A stretch of DNA of 64,000 nt from Acidaminobacter hydrogenoformans DSM 2784 (GTDB taxonomy: Bacteria; Bacillota; Clostridia; Peptostreptococcales; Acidaminobacteraceae), in contig NZ_FMWL01000005.1 in assembly GCF_900103005.1 (NCBI RefSeq), positions 186,001-250,000 on the forward strand, read 5' to 3'. Both the position numbers and the translations under genes were made by a program. Numbering within the stretch: the first letter of the stretch is position 1; the number at the start of each line of letters is the position of its first letter. Positions 44,255 through 53,776 of the stretch are shown here, one piece after another. The notes under the pieces are model-generated. The model ran no database searches. It had not been told where the DNA came from and saw only the letters and a list, made by a program, of their open reading frames with translations.

Positions 44255-45886
44255 ATGATTCACGTCTTTGGACACAAAAACCCGGACACGGATTCTATAG
44301 CGTCCGCCATTGCCATGGCTTGGTTCAAACGTGCGCAGGGGCACGACGCGGTTGCTTTCAGGCTCGGCGAAGCTGCATCTGAAACACGTTTCGCCCTCTC
44401 GAAGTTTGGCTTTGAAGTGCCTCCTCTTTTAAGAGAAGTTCGGCCGGATGTCAGGCATCTGGATTTTGAAAGGCATGCGCCGCTATCTCTGTCAGATTCA
44501 ATTCTAACCGCCTATAAGAGGCTTGGCGACGCATCCGCAAAGGCCCTGGGGGTCACAGATCCTGAGGGTAAGCTGGTGGGCATAGTCACCATGAAAGACA
44601 TTGCCATGGGCTTTTTCAGCTGGCAAGGGGACAGACTCAAAACAACGCTTTCCAATATGACAGACGGCCTCGACGCCAGGGTGCTGCACGCCTCTGCAGA
44701 GCATATAGAGGGAAGGGTCCTGGTGGCAGCCTTTTATAAGGATACCCTGATCGACCGCTCCAGTATTGACGGGTCGACCATAGTGATCGTTGGAGACCGT
44801 TATGATGTGCTGGAGCATGCTGTGAGACAGAAGGCGGCGCTCATTGTAGTCACAGGCGGGCTGACTGTCCCGGGAAAAATTCTGAGGCATGCCAGGGAAG
44901 CGAATGTCACCATGATCAGAACACCCTATGACACACTGAAAACAGCAAGGCTGATCGCGTCCTGCGCACCCGTCTCGGACATCATGGTCAAAGAGCCTTT
45001 GATCAGCTTTTATGAGCATGATGATGTTTCTGAGGCCAGGGAGGTCATGACCACGAGCCGGCACACCACGTTTCCTGTTATAGACGCTGCAGGACGTTAT
45101 GTTGGCTTCCTTTCCCGCAGACATCTCCTGAAGCCCAACAAGCATCTGGTCATCCTGGTGGACCACAATGAGTATGCCCAGAGTGTCGAGGGACTGAAGG
45201 AAGCGGAGATCCTGGCTATAGTGGACCATCACAAACTGGGTGATGTCGTGACCAACCGGCCGCTTACCTTTGTATGCAGACCGGTTGGCAGTACCTGTAC
45301 ACTGGTGGGAGATCTGATTCGCGAACAGGGGGTTCAGCCGCCTTACGAAATTGCTGGCATCCTTCTATCCGGGATTTTATCAGATACCTTATATTTTCAG
45401 TCTCCCACGACGACCGAGGAAGACCGTGAGATGTCAGCGTGGCTCTCTTCCTTGCTGGGGGCTGAATTTGACGTTGATGCATACGCGAAAGAGCTGCTGA
45501 AGTCGGGCACCTCCCTCGAAGGGCAGACGGTAGAGTCCATCTTCTTCAAGGACTTCAAGATCTTCAGGGACGCAGGTACCGCAGTTGGGGTATCCCAGAT
45601 TTTCACTTATGGTCTTGAAGAGGTTGAAGCCAGGCGGGAGGCTATTCTCGATATGATCGCCCGCACCCATCAGGAGCAGGGCTTTGATGCCACGGTCTTC
45701 ATGGCGACAGACCTTTCGAGTCAGGGCTCGTGTCTCTATTATAAATCCAACATTAGCGGCCTGGTGACGAAAAGCTTTGAAATTCAGGAATATCAAGGTG
45801 TCTTCATACCAGGACTGCTGTCCCGCAAAAAACAAGTTATTCCGAGGTTGCTGGAAGAAATAGGCCTTTCCAGACAGATCAGCTAA
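44255..45886 (+). CDS. CBS/DRTGG-containing manganese-dependent inorganic pyrophosphatase
   Basis: 543 aa family II pyrophosphatase (DHH/DHHA2) with an inserted regulatory region. Catalytic GHKNPDTDS at 6-14; then CBS domain (about 70-120), DRTGG domain (about 125-240) and second CBS (about 245-300); DHH half resumes with LVDHNEYAQSV and VDHHKLGD; DHHA2 ends with SRKKQV at 523-528. Homologues are inhibited by AMP/ADP and activated by ATP or diadenosine polyphosphates through the CBS pair. It would drive biosynthesis by removing pyrophosphate. Confidence 0.94.
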   Translation: MIHVFGHKNPDTDSIASAIAMAWFKRAQGHDAVAFRLGEAASETRFALSKFGFEVPPLLREVRPDVRHLDFERHAPLSLSDSILTAYKRLGDASAKALGVTDPEGKLVGIVTMKDIAMGFFSWQGDRLKTTLSNMTDGLDARVLHASAEHIEGRVLVAAFYKDTLIDRSSIDGSTIVIVGDRYDVLEHAVRQKAALIVVTGGLTVPGKILRHAREANVTMIRTPYDTLKTARLIASCAPVSDIMVKEPLISFYEHDDVSEAREVMTTSRHTTFPVIDAAGRYVGFLSRRHLLKPNKHLVILVDHNEYAQSVEGLKEAEILAIVDHHKLGDVVTNRPLTFVCRPVGSTCTLVGDLIREQGVQPPYEIAGILLSGILSDTLYFQSPTTTEEDREMSAWLSSLLGAEFDVDAYAKELLKSGTSLEGQTVESIFFKDFKIFRDAGTAVGVSQIFTYGLEEVEARREAILDMIARTHQEQGFDATVFMATDLSSQGSCLYYKSNISGLVTKSFEIQEYQGVFIPGLLSRKKQVIPRLLEEIGLSRQIS

Positions 45887-45943
45887 GGATCCTGTAAAGT
45901 CGCTCTGATCCCAGTGCGGCCCTTTTTCAGAGGAGGTGCGCTA

Positions 45944-46933
45944 TTGAAGGAAGCCATGTTTTATCAAAAGCGTGAGGCGCAGACAGTCCAGTGCTTGCTG
46001 TGCCCAAGAAGCTGCGTCATAGAAGCGGGCTACAGCGGGAACTGTTTGGCCAGAAAAAATGAAGAAGGTGTGCTTTATAGCGCGTCCTACGGCCAAATTA
46101 CATCTTTTGGTGTTGACCCTATTGAGAAAAAACCATTGTATCATTACTTTCCCGGCAGGGACATTGTCAGCTTTGGCTCTTTTGGGTGCAACCTTCATTG
46201 TTTGAACTGCCAGAACTACAGAATTTCGCAGTTTGTGGCACCCTCTGTGGAACTGGCGCCAGAAGCGCTGCTGGCCCGCTCCCTTGAAGAACCAGGGAGC
46301 ATAGGGATCGCGGCCACGTACAATGAGCCTACCGTAAACCTGGAATATGTTCTGGAGGTCTTTAAGGGCAACCGCGCCGCCGGCCGGAAAAATGTCCTCG
46401 TCACCAATGGGTACATCAATCCTAAGCCTTTGGCGGCACTTCTCGACTGGACGGATGCCGTCAACTTGGATGTCAAGGCCTATGACAACGGCTTCTATGA
46501 ATCTGTTTGCAAAGCAACGCTGGCACCCGTAATGAGAAGCATGGAGGCCATGCTTGAGCGCCCTGAGCTGCATACGGAGCTGACATGGCTCCTGATTGAA
46601 GGGCATAATGACGCGCCAGATGAAATTTCTGCTTTTTCCGAGCGCGTCGCAGCGATCAGGCCTGAGACGGTGCTCCACATCAGCCGTTATTACCCAAATT
46701 ATCTCATGAACCACCCCGAAACCCGCAGGGAAGCACTTTTTGCGGCTCAAGACGCAGCTAAGGCCCATTTAAATTATGTTTACATTGGGAATTTTAACGA
46801 AGGCGATCATGGCACCTACTGCCGCAGCTGCGGCGCGTGTCTTGTAGACCGACATGGCTATGAGATTGCCGTCAAAGTCAAAGACCGGTTTTGTCCGAAA
46901 TGTGGTACGCCACATTCAATACGGATGGATTAG
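45944..46933 (+). CDS. AmmeMemoRadiSam-system radical SAM enzyme (AmrS-like)
   Basis: 329 aa. GAGGAGG seven bases before TTG 45944 sets the start (MKEAMFYQK); the frame is open earlier. An N-terminal C-x2-C pair (CLLCPRSCVIEAG), the radical SAM cluster motif CNLHCLNC (C-x3-C-x2-C), YNEPTVNLEY, and VNLDVKAYD mark the family; a C-terminal zinc-ribbon-like part has CRSCGACL and CPKCG. Usual partners MEMO1-like and AMMECR1-domain genes are not adjacent. The reaction is not established; an older annotation would call it PFL-activating-like. Confidence 0.88.
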   Translation: MKEAMFYQKREAQTVQCLLCPRSCVIEAGYSGNCLARKNEEGVLYSASYGQITSFGVDPIEKKPLYHYFPGRDIVSFGSFGCNLHCLNCQNYRISQFVAPSVELAPEALLARSLEEPGSIGIAATYNEPTVNLEYVLEVFKGNRAAGRKNVLVTNGYINPKPLAALLDWTDAVNLDVKAYDNGFYESVCKATLAPVMRSMEAMLERPELHTELTWLLIEGHNDAPDEISAFSERVAAIRPETVLHISRYYPNYLMNHPETRREALFAAQDAAKAHLNYVYIGNFNEGDHGTYCRSCGACLVDRHGYEIAVKVKDRFCPKCGTPHSIRMD

Positions 46934-46980
46934 AATGAAATGTTGGGGTATATATCCTTCAAAGAAAGGAGCGTGTTCGA

Positions 46981-47421
46981 ATGGAGATTATGTTCAGACC
47001 CATGCGTGAACAAGATGCGGAGGTCATTATCAGCTATAAGCATGGCAATGACTACGCTTGCTTCGACTCTGAGAAAAACCAGACGGATATTGATTCGCTT
47101 CTGAGCGATCCGGAGGTGGATATTTTTGTCGCCTACAGCGACGAGGAAGATATACTTGGATTCGCGGAGGTCGCTTTTGACGAGGATGGCATCCTCGAGA
47201 TGAGTGGCGCGCTGCTTCCCGAGTTTACCGGCATGGGACTGGGGTGCAATTTCATCACGGAATGCGTCAATTTCCTGGTAGAGCGTTATGATTACGGAGG
47301 CGGCGCCATTAGGACGCTGATTCTGCCTGGTGACAAGCACTCGGTTAAAGTTCTGGAGCGTGTTGGCTTTCAGATTATTGAAACCAGTGAGGACTGGATC
47401 GAAATGCAGATTGATTTGTAA
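46981..47421 (+). CDS. GNAT-family N-acetyltransferase
   Basis: 146 aa. AAAGGAG precedes ATG 46981. GNAT core: MFRPMREQDAEVIISYK, the beta4 strand DILGFAEVAFDEDG, LLPEFTGMGLGCNFITECV as the acetyl-CoA loop (a variant of Q/R-x-x-G-x-G/A), and a C-terminal HSVKVLERVGFQII. Unusually acidic. Substrate unknown. Confidence 0.85.
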   Translation: MEIMFRPMREQDAEVIISYKHGNDYACFDSEKNQTDIDSLLSDPEVDIFVAYSDEEDILGFAEVAFDEDGILEMSGALLPEFTGMGLGCNFITECVNFLVERYDYGGGAIRTLILPGDKHSVKVLERVGFQIIETSEDWIEMQIDL

Positions 47422-47457
47422 AAGTTATGTCAAATTTAAAAGATTTACACTTAACCA

Positions 47458-47534
47458 AAACAGGACTGGCAATCCAGCCCACGCTCAGGGTTTGTCGCAA
47501 TCCCTGGAGACGTTGCTGGACACCAGTCCTGTTT
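47458..47534. other. 77-nt palindromic structured element before the ModE-like gene
   Basis: Three nested perfect stems: AAACAGGACTGG (47458-47469) with CCAGTCCTGTTT (47523-47534), TCCAGC (47473-47478) with GCTGGA (47515-47520), CAGGG (47486-47490) with CCCTG (47502-47506), loop of 11. It could be an RNA leader of the ModE-like gene, a terminator of the GNAT gene (only TTTGTTGTT follows), or a palindromic DNA repeat. Confidence 0.55.
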
Positions 47535-47599
47535 GTTGTTCCAAGCCGTAAAGACCGAGCGCCTGAGTGTTCGTGTGATGATGAGGGAGGTGGAGGCTG

Positions 47600-47959
47600 A
47601 TGGAGGCCCAATTTAAGATTTGGTTGGGAGACGAGGGCGAGAAGATTCTTGGAAACGGTCCGGTGGCGCTCTTGAAAGGCATTGAAGCCACGGGTTCCTT
47701 GAGTGCCTCAAGCAGGCAAATGGGCATGTCTTACTCCAAGGCCTGGCACGTGGTCCGGCGACTGGAGCGGCATTTGGGTCTGTCCCTTGTTGTTAAGCGG
47801 GTTGGCGGGTCGAAGGGTGGCGGTGCTACACTGACGCCGGAGGCCCATGAACTCATTCGGCGTTACGAAGCAATGTGCGCTGAGGTTGAAAAATTCGCGG
47901 CCCAGGCTTATGACCGCCATCTGGGACAGTGGCTGGAAGGTCGGCCCGCTCAAGAGTGA
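47600..47959 (+). CDS. ModE-type winged-helix regulator (N-terminal domain only)
   Basis: 119 aa. The DNA-binding domain matches ModE/LysR-type winged helices: ILGNGPVALLKGIEATGSLSASSRQMGMSYSKAWHVVRRLERHLGLSLV, then VGGSKGGGATLTPEAHELI in the wing (quoted in two parts of the same domain). The molybdate-binding Mop domains of full ModE are absent. GGGAGGTGGAGG precedes ATG 47600. No molybdate transport or cofactor gene is nearby, so its effector is unclear. Confidence 0.85.
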   Translation: MEAQFKIWLGDEGEKILGNGPVALLKGIEATGSLSASSRQMGMSYSKAWHVVRRLERHLGLSLVVKRVGGSKGGGATLTPEAHELIRRYEAMCAEVEKFAAQAYDRHLGQWLEGRPAQE

Positions 47960-47978
47960 AAAAGGTTATCCAGGACTG

Positions 47979-48632
47979 TTATCCAGGTCCCAGGAGTCCC
48001 TTAATAGACAACAAAATTATAATATGGACAGGATAAAACAAATACCCGACATGCTTAGGCAGACGAATGCCAGTATGCGGCGTGCTGTAGATGAAGGGCA
48101 GTGCCGCCATTGCAAGCGCTTGAATTGAGACGTGTGTCGTCATCCAGTAATACCATGAGAGCCCTGTGAAGGAAACCGCCATCAGGGCAGGCTTGTCGTA
48201 GAAAAAGTGGAAAGCCAGGATCAGCAGCAGCCCGTATAGACCGTAGGAATAGTCCACAACCCATGTGCTTGCAAGAATAGGCAGAGCCAGCAGCTTTATG
48301 GCTAAGTTTTGGCGGGACACCAAGAAAATGAGGGCAATGCCTGCCGCGAGGGTGAAGAATATGTTCAAGCCATGGGGCACGAAGTAGCTGTAAGGAAGTT
48401 GAGAAATCAAGCCGTAGGTCAGCATCCTGAGCAGGTAGCGGGGCTGACTCCGCGTCAGCCGTGAGCCCCTTGCCACCAGGAAGGCAAAGATGGGAAAGGA
48501 CAGGCGCCCAATCAAACGCCAGGCGATTTGATCCGGAAAAAGCAGATAACCTGTGTGGTCAATCAACATGGTGAGAATGGCAATTAGCTTAAGCGTGTCG
48601 TCGTAAACTGGCTTTTGTAAAGGCTGATCCAT
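47979..48632 (-). CDS. TraX-family membrane protein
   Basis: 217 aa with about eight membrane helices. Family features: KLIAILTMLIDHTGYLLFP, RLIGRLSFPIFAFLVARGSRLTRS, LISQLPYSYF, NIFFTLAAGI, the central ASTWVVDYSYGLYGLLLILAFHF, and LPKHVGYLFYPVHI at the end. TraX was named for N-acetylation of F-pilin; chromosomal homologues in Firmicutes are thought to be membrane acyltransferase-like proteins of unknown target. No conjugation genes nearby. Confidence 0.88.
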   Translation of the reverse strand: MDQPLQKPVYDDTLKLIAILTMLIDHTGYLLFPDQIAWRLIGRLSFPIFAFLVARGSRLTRSQPRYLLRMLTYGLISQLPYSYFVPHGLNIFFTLAAGIALIFLVSRQNLAIKLLALPILASTWVVDYSYGLYGLLLILAFHFFYDKPALMAVSFTGLSWYYWMTTHVSIQALAMAALPFIYSTPHTGIRLPKHVGYLFYPVHIIILLSIKGLLGPG

Positions 48633-48696
48633 GGGCTCACCTCAGAAATTTGTCGGTTTTTCGTTGGCAGTAACGGCCTGAAAGGAGAGGATGCTT

Positions 48697-49413
48697 TTGA
48701 AACAAAAAATATTGGAACAATACGCGCCGCCTGATCAGGTGACCAATGACCGCACTGATGTCTTGAAACAGGCAGCCGGCACTGTAATTACAAAGCTCGC
48801 GTTCAAAAAAATGACCCCTATGGTGACGGTTTGGCTGGATGACGCGTTGGCCTTCACCTGTCATTTGGATTTGGTTTTGAAGCACCAGCTGGAAACAGGG
48901 AGGGTTCTCTCGCCAGAAAACGTCAACACGATCTTGGCGGATCAGGCGGCGCTGGAGGCCTGGCATAAAGCCTTGCGCTACGCCTTGTCCAAAACCAGGA
49001 CGACCGCGGAAGTCAGGCGCTACCTGCAAAGCAAGGAGGCAGATGAGGCCCTGATCACTGAAATTATAGGGCGGCTGCGTCGGGATTACGAACTGGATGA
49101 CCATAAGGCTGCCAAAGAATACTTCGAGCAGAATCGCAGTCGCATGGGCAATAGAAGGATTCGAAGCGAGCTCCTGAGACGCGGTGTTTCCAGTTCGACT
49201 GCGGACGCGGTGATAAGCGGTCCGGGAGATGGATGCCGTGCTGCGGAGGAGCTCGAGACAGCGCTCTTGTTAGCTCGAAAAAAGTTGGAAAGCGACCAGG
49301 GGGTCGATCCGAGAAAGGCTGCCATGCGCGTGGTTGGCCTGCTCCAGAGGAAAGGCTATGGCACTGAGGTCATTCGAAAAGTTGCGGATGCCCTTGAACT
49401 TAAGCTCTATTAA
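48697..49413 (+). CDS. recX: Regulatory protein RecX
   Basis: 238 aa modulator of RecA filaments. AAAGGAG is three bases from ATG 48691 but nine from TTG 48697, so TTG is preferred. The three-helix RecX repeats are visible: AWHKALRYALSKTRTTAEVRRYL, IIGRLRRDYELDDHKAAKEYFEQN and MGNRRIRSELLRRGVS. recA is not in the window. Ends at a bidirectional terminator. Confidence 0.9.
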   Translation: MKQKILEQYAPPDQVTNDRTDVLKQAAGTVITKLAFKKMTPMVTVWLDDALAFTCHLDLVLKHQLETGRVLSPENVNTILADQAALEAWHKALRYALSKTRTTAEVRRYLQSKEADEALITEIIGRLRRDYELDDHKAAKEYFEQNRSRMGNRRIRSELLRRGVSSSTADAVISGPGDGCRAAEELETALLLARKKLESDQGVDPRKAAMRVVGLLQRKGYGTEVIRKVADALELKLY

Positions 49414-49415
49414 GC

Positions 49416-49471
49416 AAAAGCTGTGGAATGGGTCAAGGGCGCTGCGCGCCACTGACAACCACGGCTTTTTT
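49416..49471. terminator. Bidirectional terminator between recX and the UvrD-like gene
   Basis: AAAAGCTGTGG (49416-49426) pairs with CCACGGCTTTT (49459-49469, one G-U) and an inner hairpin GGCGC-TGC-GCGCC (49438-49450) fills the loop; T-runs lie on both strands. Confidence 0.85.
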
Positions 49472-49479
49472 GTCGTTTC

Positions 49480-51570
49480 TCATTGCGCCGGAAAAGTCAG
49501 GAAGCCCTTTTCAAGACACAATCTCAGAGAGAGGGTTCGGGCTTTGTCATTAAACATAATTTCAATAGCGTCCCCATTTAAAGAAAGCACTTCGCCCCTG
49601 CCAAATCTGAGGTGGTGTGCGGTGCCTGTTATATGGACAGCATCCGGCAGAGCCATTAAACTGTCGCCAGGCTTCGCTTCCGGGCGCTTGGGGCGAACGC
49701 GCTCAAGACTCTCCATGATTTCCGTCACAAACAGGGAAAGTCTCAGATGACGGCCGCCGCCAAACCGGGCGTGCATGAGGTTGACGCTTTCCCTGGCCCG
49801 GCTGACACCAACATAGAAAAGCCGCCGCTCCTCCTCGAGCAGAAGCCTCTGCGCCTCAGTGCGCGCTTCCTCCTTCACCGGAAATATCCCTTTGAGCGTA
49901 TCAATGAGGATTACGTGGTCGAATTCCCGGCCCTTAGAAGCGTGGAGGGTAGACAACGCGATATTCGCATCCTGCCCGCTTGGTTTGTACTGATCCAGTG
50001 CCGCGAGACGCTCGAAAAACTGCTCAGGCCTCCTGAAACGGCTTGCGATCGCGATCAGGGAAAACCACAATGAACGGATTTTGTCCGCGGACTGACCAAG
50101 ATTATCCTGCGCGAACTCGAGGTAGCCTGAGTAGCCCAGCTCGCCGTCAACGGTCTCAAGGAAATCCACTGCGCGCAGGCGCCTCAACTTACCCACTGCT
50201 TGCTGCACGCCTCGTATGCGGTCGCTGTAGTGCCCTTTTCTGCCGATGGTTTCGAGACACACTTCAAACACATCTCTGCCCCTGTGATTGAGCTTGATAG
50301 TCTCGAGGATCTCTTTTTTGATCCGCAGCTCTGTCTTGTGGACAATGCGCTGGAAGGCTTCAAGATTCGAGGGGTCTTCAGAGAGCTGAAGGAAAGCCGC
50401 CAAATCCCGGACGAGCCAGTGGTCCGACAAGGTGCGTCTTCCGGCCTCCACCTTGAAGGGAAGACCTGCCTCGAGGAGTGTATCCATCACGGAAAGGCCA
50501 GATAAATGATTCCTGAATAAAATACCTGTACTTTGCCCCTGTGTTGACTGAAGGTGTTCGAGGATGGCGGCGTTTCGGTCCGCATAGTTTTCAAACTCCA
50601 GGAGGCTGACCTTGCCACCCTTGTCTCTGCTTGCCTTCAGGACTTTATCATAACGAGTCTGGTTGTGGCAGATGATGTCAGCGCAGACCTTGATAATTTC
50701 CTGCCGGGATCTGTAATTCTTGCTGAGATGGTAAATCTGGCCTCTGGGAAACTGTGACTCAAAGCTCATCAGCAGCTCCGGACTTGCCCCTCTGAAGCCA
50801 TAAATAGCCTGGTCGTCGTCAGCGACTATGAAGAGATTGTTTGAGGGATAGACCAGGCGTTTCAATATTTCATGCTGTACCTTTGAGGTATCCTGGGCTT
50901 CGTCGATCTGGACAAAAGGGTAACGTTTCTTTAGCCTGTTCAAGATGCCTGCATCCTCTTGAAGCAGCTTCAAAGCTGCGAGCAGCAGGTCGTCGAAGTC
51001 CATGACGTGGTGCTTGGCCTTCAGGGCCTCGTAGGCCTCCGAGATTCTGTCGATCTCTGGATAATCCAGACCGCTGGCGGAGAGCTGTCCAGCGGCAAAC
51101 ATCATATTCCTGGCATATCCAATCTGATTTGACAGCGTCTCGTATTGGTCGTCGTTGGGACGTGCTGCAGACACATGGTATGCGGCGGCTGAAAGCAGCT
51201 CTCTCGTGTGCGTGATAAGCTTCCTGGGGCGTACGCCGCGCTCCTTCCAAACCTGTCCCAGCACTCTGTAGGCGAAGCTGTGAATCGTAGAAAATTCAAA
51301 TTGCTGTCTGAAATGAGGGCGAAAACGTGTTGTGTAGCGCTCGGCCATATCCGAGGCGGCGGCTTTGCTGAAAGTCAAATTTAAAAGGTTTCGCGGATCC
51401 AGTCCGTGAACCTCAGAAAGGTAAACTGCCCGCGCAAGCATCAAAGTTGTCTTGCCGCTGCCGGGAATAGCAAGTGTCAGCGCAGGGCCTTCAAAGTGCC
51501 GTATGGCATCCTGCTGATCGTTACCAAAGAAAAGATTGAGATCTTGTTCAAGGGTTTCAAAAAAAGTCAT
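49480..51570 (-). CDS. UvrD/PcrA-like SF1A DNA helicase
   Basis: 696 aa ATP-dependent 3'-to-5' helicase. Q-motif and Walker A IPGSGKTT at about 35-42, VMDFDDLL, Walker B VQIDEAQDTSKVQ, motif III VADDDQAIYGFRGA, motif V LSTLHASKGREFDHVIL and motif VI RRLFYVGVSRARE. The C-terminal 55 residues (HHLRFGRGEVLSLNGDAIEIMF) resemble the Tudor-like tail by which PcrA contacts RNA polymerase. It is shorter than PcrA, so it is probably a second UvrD-type paralogue rather than the main one. Confidence 0.92.
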   Translation of the reverse strand: MTFFETLEQDLNLFFGNDQQDAIRHFEGPALTLAIPGSGKTTLMLARAVYLSEVHGLDPRNLLNLTFSKAAASDMAERYTTRFRPHFRQQFEFSTIHSFAYRVLGQVWKERGVRPRKLITHTRELLSAAAYHVSAARPNDDQYETLSNQIGYARNMMFAAGQLSASGLDYPEIDRISEAYEALKAKHHVMDFDDLLLAALKLLQEDAGILNRLKKRYPFVQIDEAQDTSKVQHEILKRLVYPSNNLFIVADDDQAIYGFRGASPELLMSFESQFPRGQIYHLSKNYRSRQEIIKVCADIICHNQTRYDKVLKASRDKGGKVSLLEFENYADRNAAILEHLQSTQGQSTGILFRNHLSGLSVMDTLLEAGLPFKVEAGRRTLSDHWLVRDLAAFLQLSEDPSNLEAFQRIVHKTELRIKKEILETIKLNHRGRDVFEVCLETIGRKGHYSDRIRGVQQAVGKLRRLRAVDFLETVDGELGYSGYLEFAQDNLGQSADKIRSLWFSLIAIASRFRRPEQFFERLAALDQYKPSGQDANIALSTLHASKGREFDHVILIDTLKGIFPVKEEARTEAQRLLLEEERRLFYVGVSRARESVNLMHARFGGGRHLRLSLFVTEIMESLERVRPKRPEAKPGDSLMALPDAVHITGTAHHLRFGRGEVLSLNGDAIEIMFNDKARTLSLRLCLEKGFLTFPAQ

Positions 51571-51697
51571 GCTTCACCTCCGGTAAGATCCTATTATTGT
51601 ATCATAGACCACGCAAATAAATAAATCCAAGATCTTCGCCACAATTTTGACAGTAAAAAGCCTGCAAAAGTGGTTGCAGTACAGGGGTAAAAAATGG

Positions 51698-51726
51698 TTT
51701 ACTTATAGTAGGGAATGAGGTAAGAT
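51698..51726 (+). promoter_or_regulatory. Candidate promoter of the tig-clpP-clpX operon
   Basis: TTTACT (51698-51703), 17-bp spacer, TAAGAT (51721-51726); four of six matches each. No CtsR heptads or CIRCE are seen here. Confidence 0.4.
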
Positions 51727-51740
51727 ATTCTGTGACTATG

Positions 51741-51821
51741 ATGTCGTGATGTACAGTCATCAAGACATGACACGGTAAAGAGGAAATACGATCTCGCCAA
51801 TGGACCAGTCCATTGGCTTTT
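51741..51821 (+). other. Two leader hairpins before tig, the second terminator-like
   Basis: First: ATGTC-G-TGATG (51741-51751) with CATCA-A-GACAT (51758-51768), one mismatch, loop TACAGT. Second: GCCAATGGAC (51796-51805) with GTCCATTGGC (51808-51817), two-base spacer, then TTTTC. The second could end or slow transcription ahead of trigger factor. The remaining 51571-51873 gap holds no ORF. Confidence 0.5.
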
Positions 51822-51873
51822 CAATCATGGCTCGTAAAACAAGTCAAATCATCACATTTTTAGGAGGATTTAC

Positions 51874-53163
51874 ATGGCATTTGAACAGATCAAAAAAGAA
51901 GGAAACAACGTTACACTCGAAATGACGGTTTCCGCAGAAGCATTTGAAAAGGCTATTCAAAAGGTATACAACGAAACGAAGGCGCGCTATGCGATCCCTG
52001 GATTCAGAAAGGGCAAAGTACCACGTGCAATCATTGAAAAGCAGTTTGGCGAAGGCGTGTTTTTTGAGGACGCGATTAATGAGCTTCTTCCAGGTGCATA
52101 CAGCGACGCAATTGACGCACTGGGCCTTGAGCCGGTCGCACAACCGGACATTGACGTCAAGACCATCAGCAAAGAAACAGGTCTTGTCATTGAAGCTGCC
52201 GTGACTGTAAAACCTGAAGCAACTATTGAAAATTACAAAGGTGTCGAAGTCAAGAAAGTCGAAACGGTCGTCACAGAAGAAGAGGTTGATCAGGAAATTG
52301 AAAAGATCAGGGACATGAATGCCCGCCTCATCACCATTGAAGACCGACCTGTACAGACAGACGACACAGTGACTATTGATTACGCAGGTTCCATTGACGG
52401 CGTTGCCTTTGATGGCGGAACGGCTGAAGGACAGCAGCTGGTGATTGGTTCAGGCCAGTTTATCCCAGGCTTTGAGGAGCAGCTGATTGGCGCGAACCTC
52501 GGAGATCATGTCGCTGTTAAAGTCAGCTTCCCTGAAACCTATCACGCGGAAGAGCTGGCTGGCAAAGAGGCGGTTTTCGAAGTGGATGTCAAAGGAATCC
52601 GCGTTAAAGAGCTTCCTGAAATGGATGACGAGCTCGCGAAGGATACTTCCGAATTTGATACACTCGAAGAGCTCAGAGCGGATATTAAAGCGAAGCTTGT
52701 CGAGACGGCAGAAAAGCAAAATGAAATGGCACTTCGTGACAGCGTTATTGATGCGGTCGTCGCAAACCTCGAAGCGGATATTCCGGATGCTATGGTCGAA
52801 ACTGAAATCGACTATATGATCCGTGATTTTGACAGCCAGCTTCGCTATCAGGGTCTCGACCTGGACGGTTATATGAAGTTTACGGGCGGGAGTCTTGAAG
52901 ACCTTAAAGATCAGATGCGTTCTGACGCCCTCGCGAGAGTCAAGACGACCCTTGCTATTGAGCAGATCTCAAAAAAAGAAGCGATCGCTGTTACGGATGA
53001 AGACCTTGAGAATGAATTTGTTCGCATTGCGGAGCGCCAAGGTACAGACGTAGAAAACGTTAAAAAGGTCTTCGCTTCTGATAATTATGAATATCTGAAA
53101 AATAATCTGATTACCAAGAAAACGGTAGATTTCCTGGTCGAGCAAGCCAGCTTCACAGAATAG
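51874..53163 (+). CDS. tig: Trigger factor
   Basis: 429 aa ribosome-associated chaperone and prolyl isomerase. The ribosome-docking signature GFRKGKVPR is near residues 45-53, the FKBP-type PPIase domain spans about 155-245 ([36 protein letters not shown]), and a long helical C-terminal chaperone body follows. AGGAGG precedes ATG 51874. Head of tig-clpP-clpX, with clpP 13 bases on. Confidence 0.97.
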   Translation: MAFEQIKKEGNNVTLEMTVSAEAFEKAIQKVYNETKARYAIPGFRKGKVPRAIIEKQFGEGVFFEDAINELLPGAYSDAIDALGLEPVAQPDIDVKTISKETGLVIEAAVTVKPEATIENYKGVEVKKVETVVTEEEVDQEIEKIRDMNARLITIEDRPVQTDDTVTIDYAGSIDGVAFDGGTAEGQQLVIGSGQFIPGFEEQLIGANLGDHVAVKVSFPETYHAEELAGKEAVFEVDVKGIRVKELPEMDDELAKDTSEFDTLEELRADIKAKLVETAEKQNEMALRDSVIDAVVANLEADIPDAMVETEIDYMIRDFDSQLRYQGLDLDGYMKFTGGSLEDLKDQMRSDALARVKTTLAIEQISKKEAIAVTDEDLENEFVRIAERQGTDVENVKKVFASDNYEYLKNNLITKKTVDFLVEQASFTE

Positions 53164-53176
53164 TGGAGGTGCGCAT

Positions 53177-53761
53177 ATGAGTTTGGTGCCTATCGTTGTA
53201 GAACAAACCAATCGCGGAGAGCGGTCGTATGATATCTACTCGAGACTTCTTAAAGACCGTATCGTTTTCATCAGCGAGGAAATTTCTGATGTGACAGCCA
53301 ATCTGGTAGTCGCGCAGCTGCTGTTTCTGGAAGCGGATGACCCGGACAAGGACATCCATTTGTATATCAACAGTCCGGGCGGCAGCATCACAGCTGGGAT
53401 GGCCATATATGACACCATGAACTACATTAAGCCGGATGTGTCAACGATCTGCGTCGGTATGGCGGCCAGCATGGGCGCGTTTCTGCTGGCTGCTGGTGCC
53501 AAAGAAAAGCGCTTTGCGCTCCCTAATGCAGAAATAATGATCCATCAGCCTCTTGGCGGCTATCGCGGCCAGGCGTCGGATATCAAAATCCATGCTGAGC
53601 GCATACTGAAGATCAGAGAGCAGATGAACAAGATCCTGTCTGAAAGGACAGGACAGCCTTTGGAGGTAATTGAACGCGACACGGACAGGGACAACTTCAT
53701 GACTTCTGAAGAAGCCGTGAACTATGGCCTGATTGATCGCATTCTGGTTTCCAGAGTGTAA
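53177..53761 (+). CDS. clpP: ATP-dependent Clp protease proteolytic subunit
   Basis: 194 aa serine protease. Catalytic triad S98 (GMAASMGAF), H123 (IMIHQP) and D172 (DTDRDN) can be counted directly. Tetradecameric core that works with ClpX, encoded 15 bases downstream. Confidence 0.98.
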   Translation: MSLVPIVVEQTNRGERSYDIYSRLLKDRIVFISEEISDVTANLVVAQLLFLEADDPDKDIHLYINSPGGSITAGMAIYDTMNYIKPDVSTICVGMAASMGAFLLAAGAKEKRFALPNAEIMIHQPLGGYRGQASDIKIHAERILKIREQMNKILSERTGQPLEVIERDTDRDNFMTSEEAVNYGLIDRILVSRV

Positions 53762-53776
53762 AGAAAGAGGTTAGAC

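Noticed and set aside
47440..47545. Integron attC site
   Set aside because: ACTTAAC at the left fits RYYYAAC, but no GTTRRRY core matches at the right end and no integrase or cassette array is present.
51571..51873. CtsR operator at tig-clpP
   Set aside because: No GGTCAAA heptad repeats are present.
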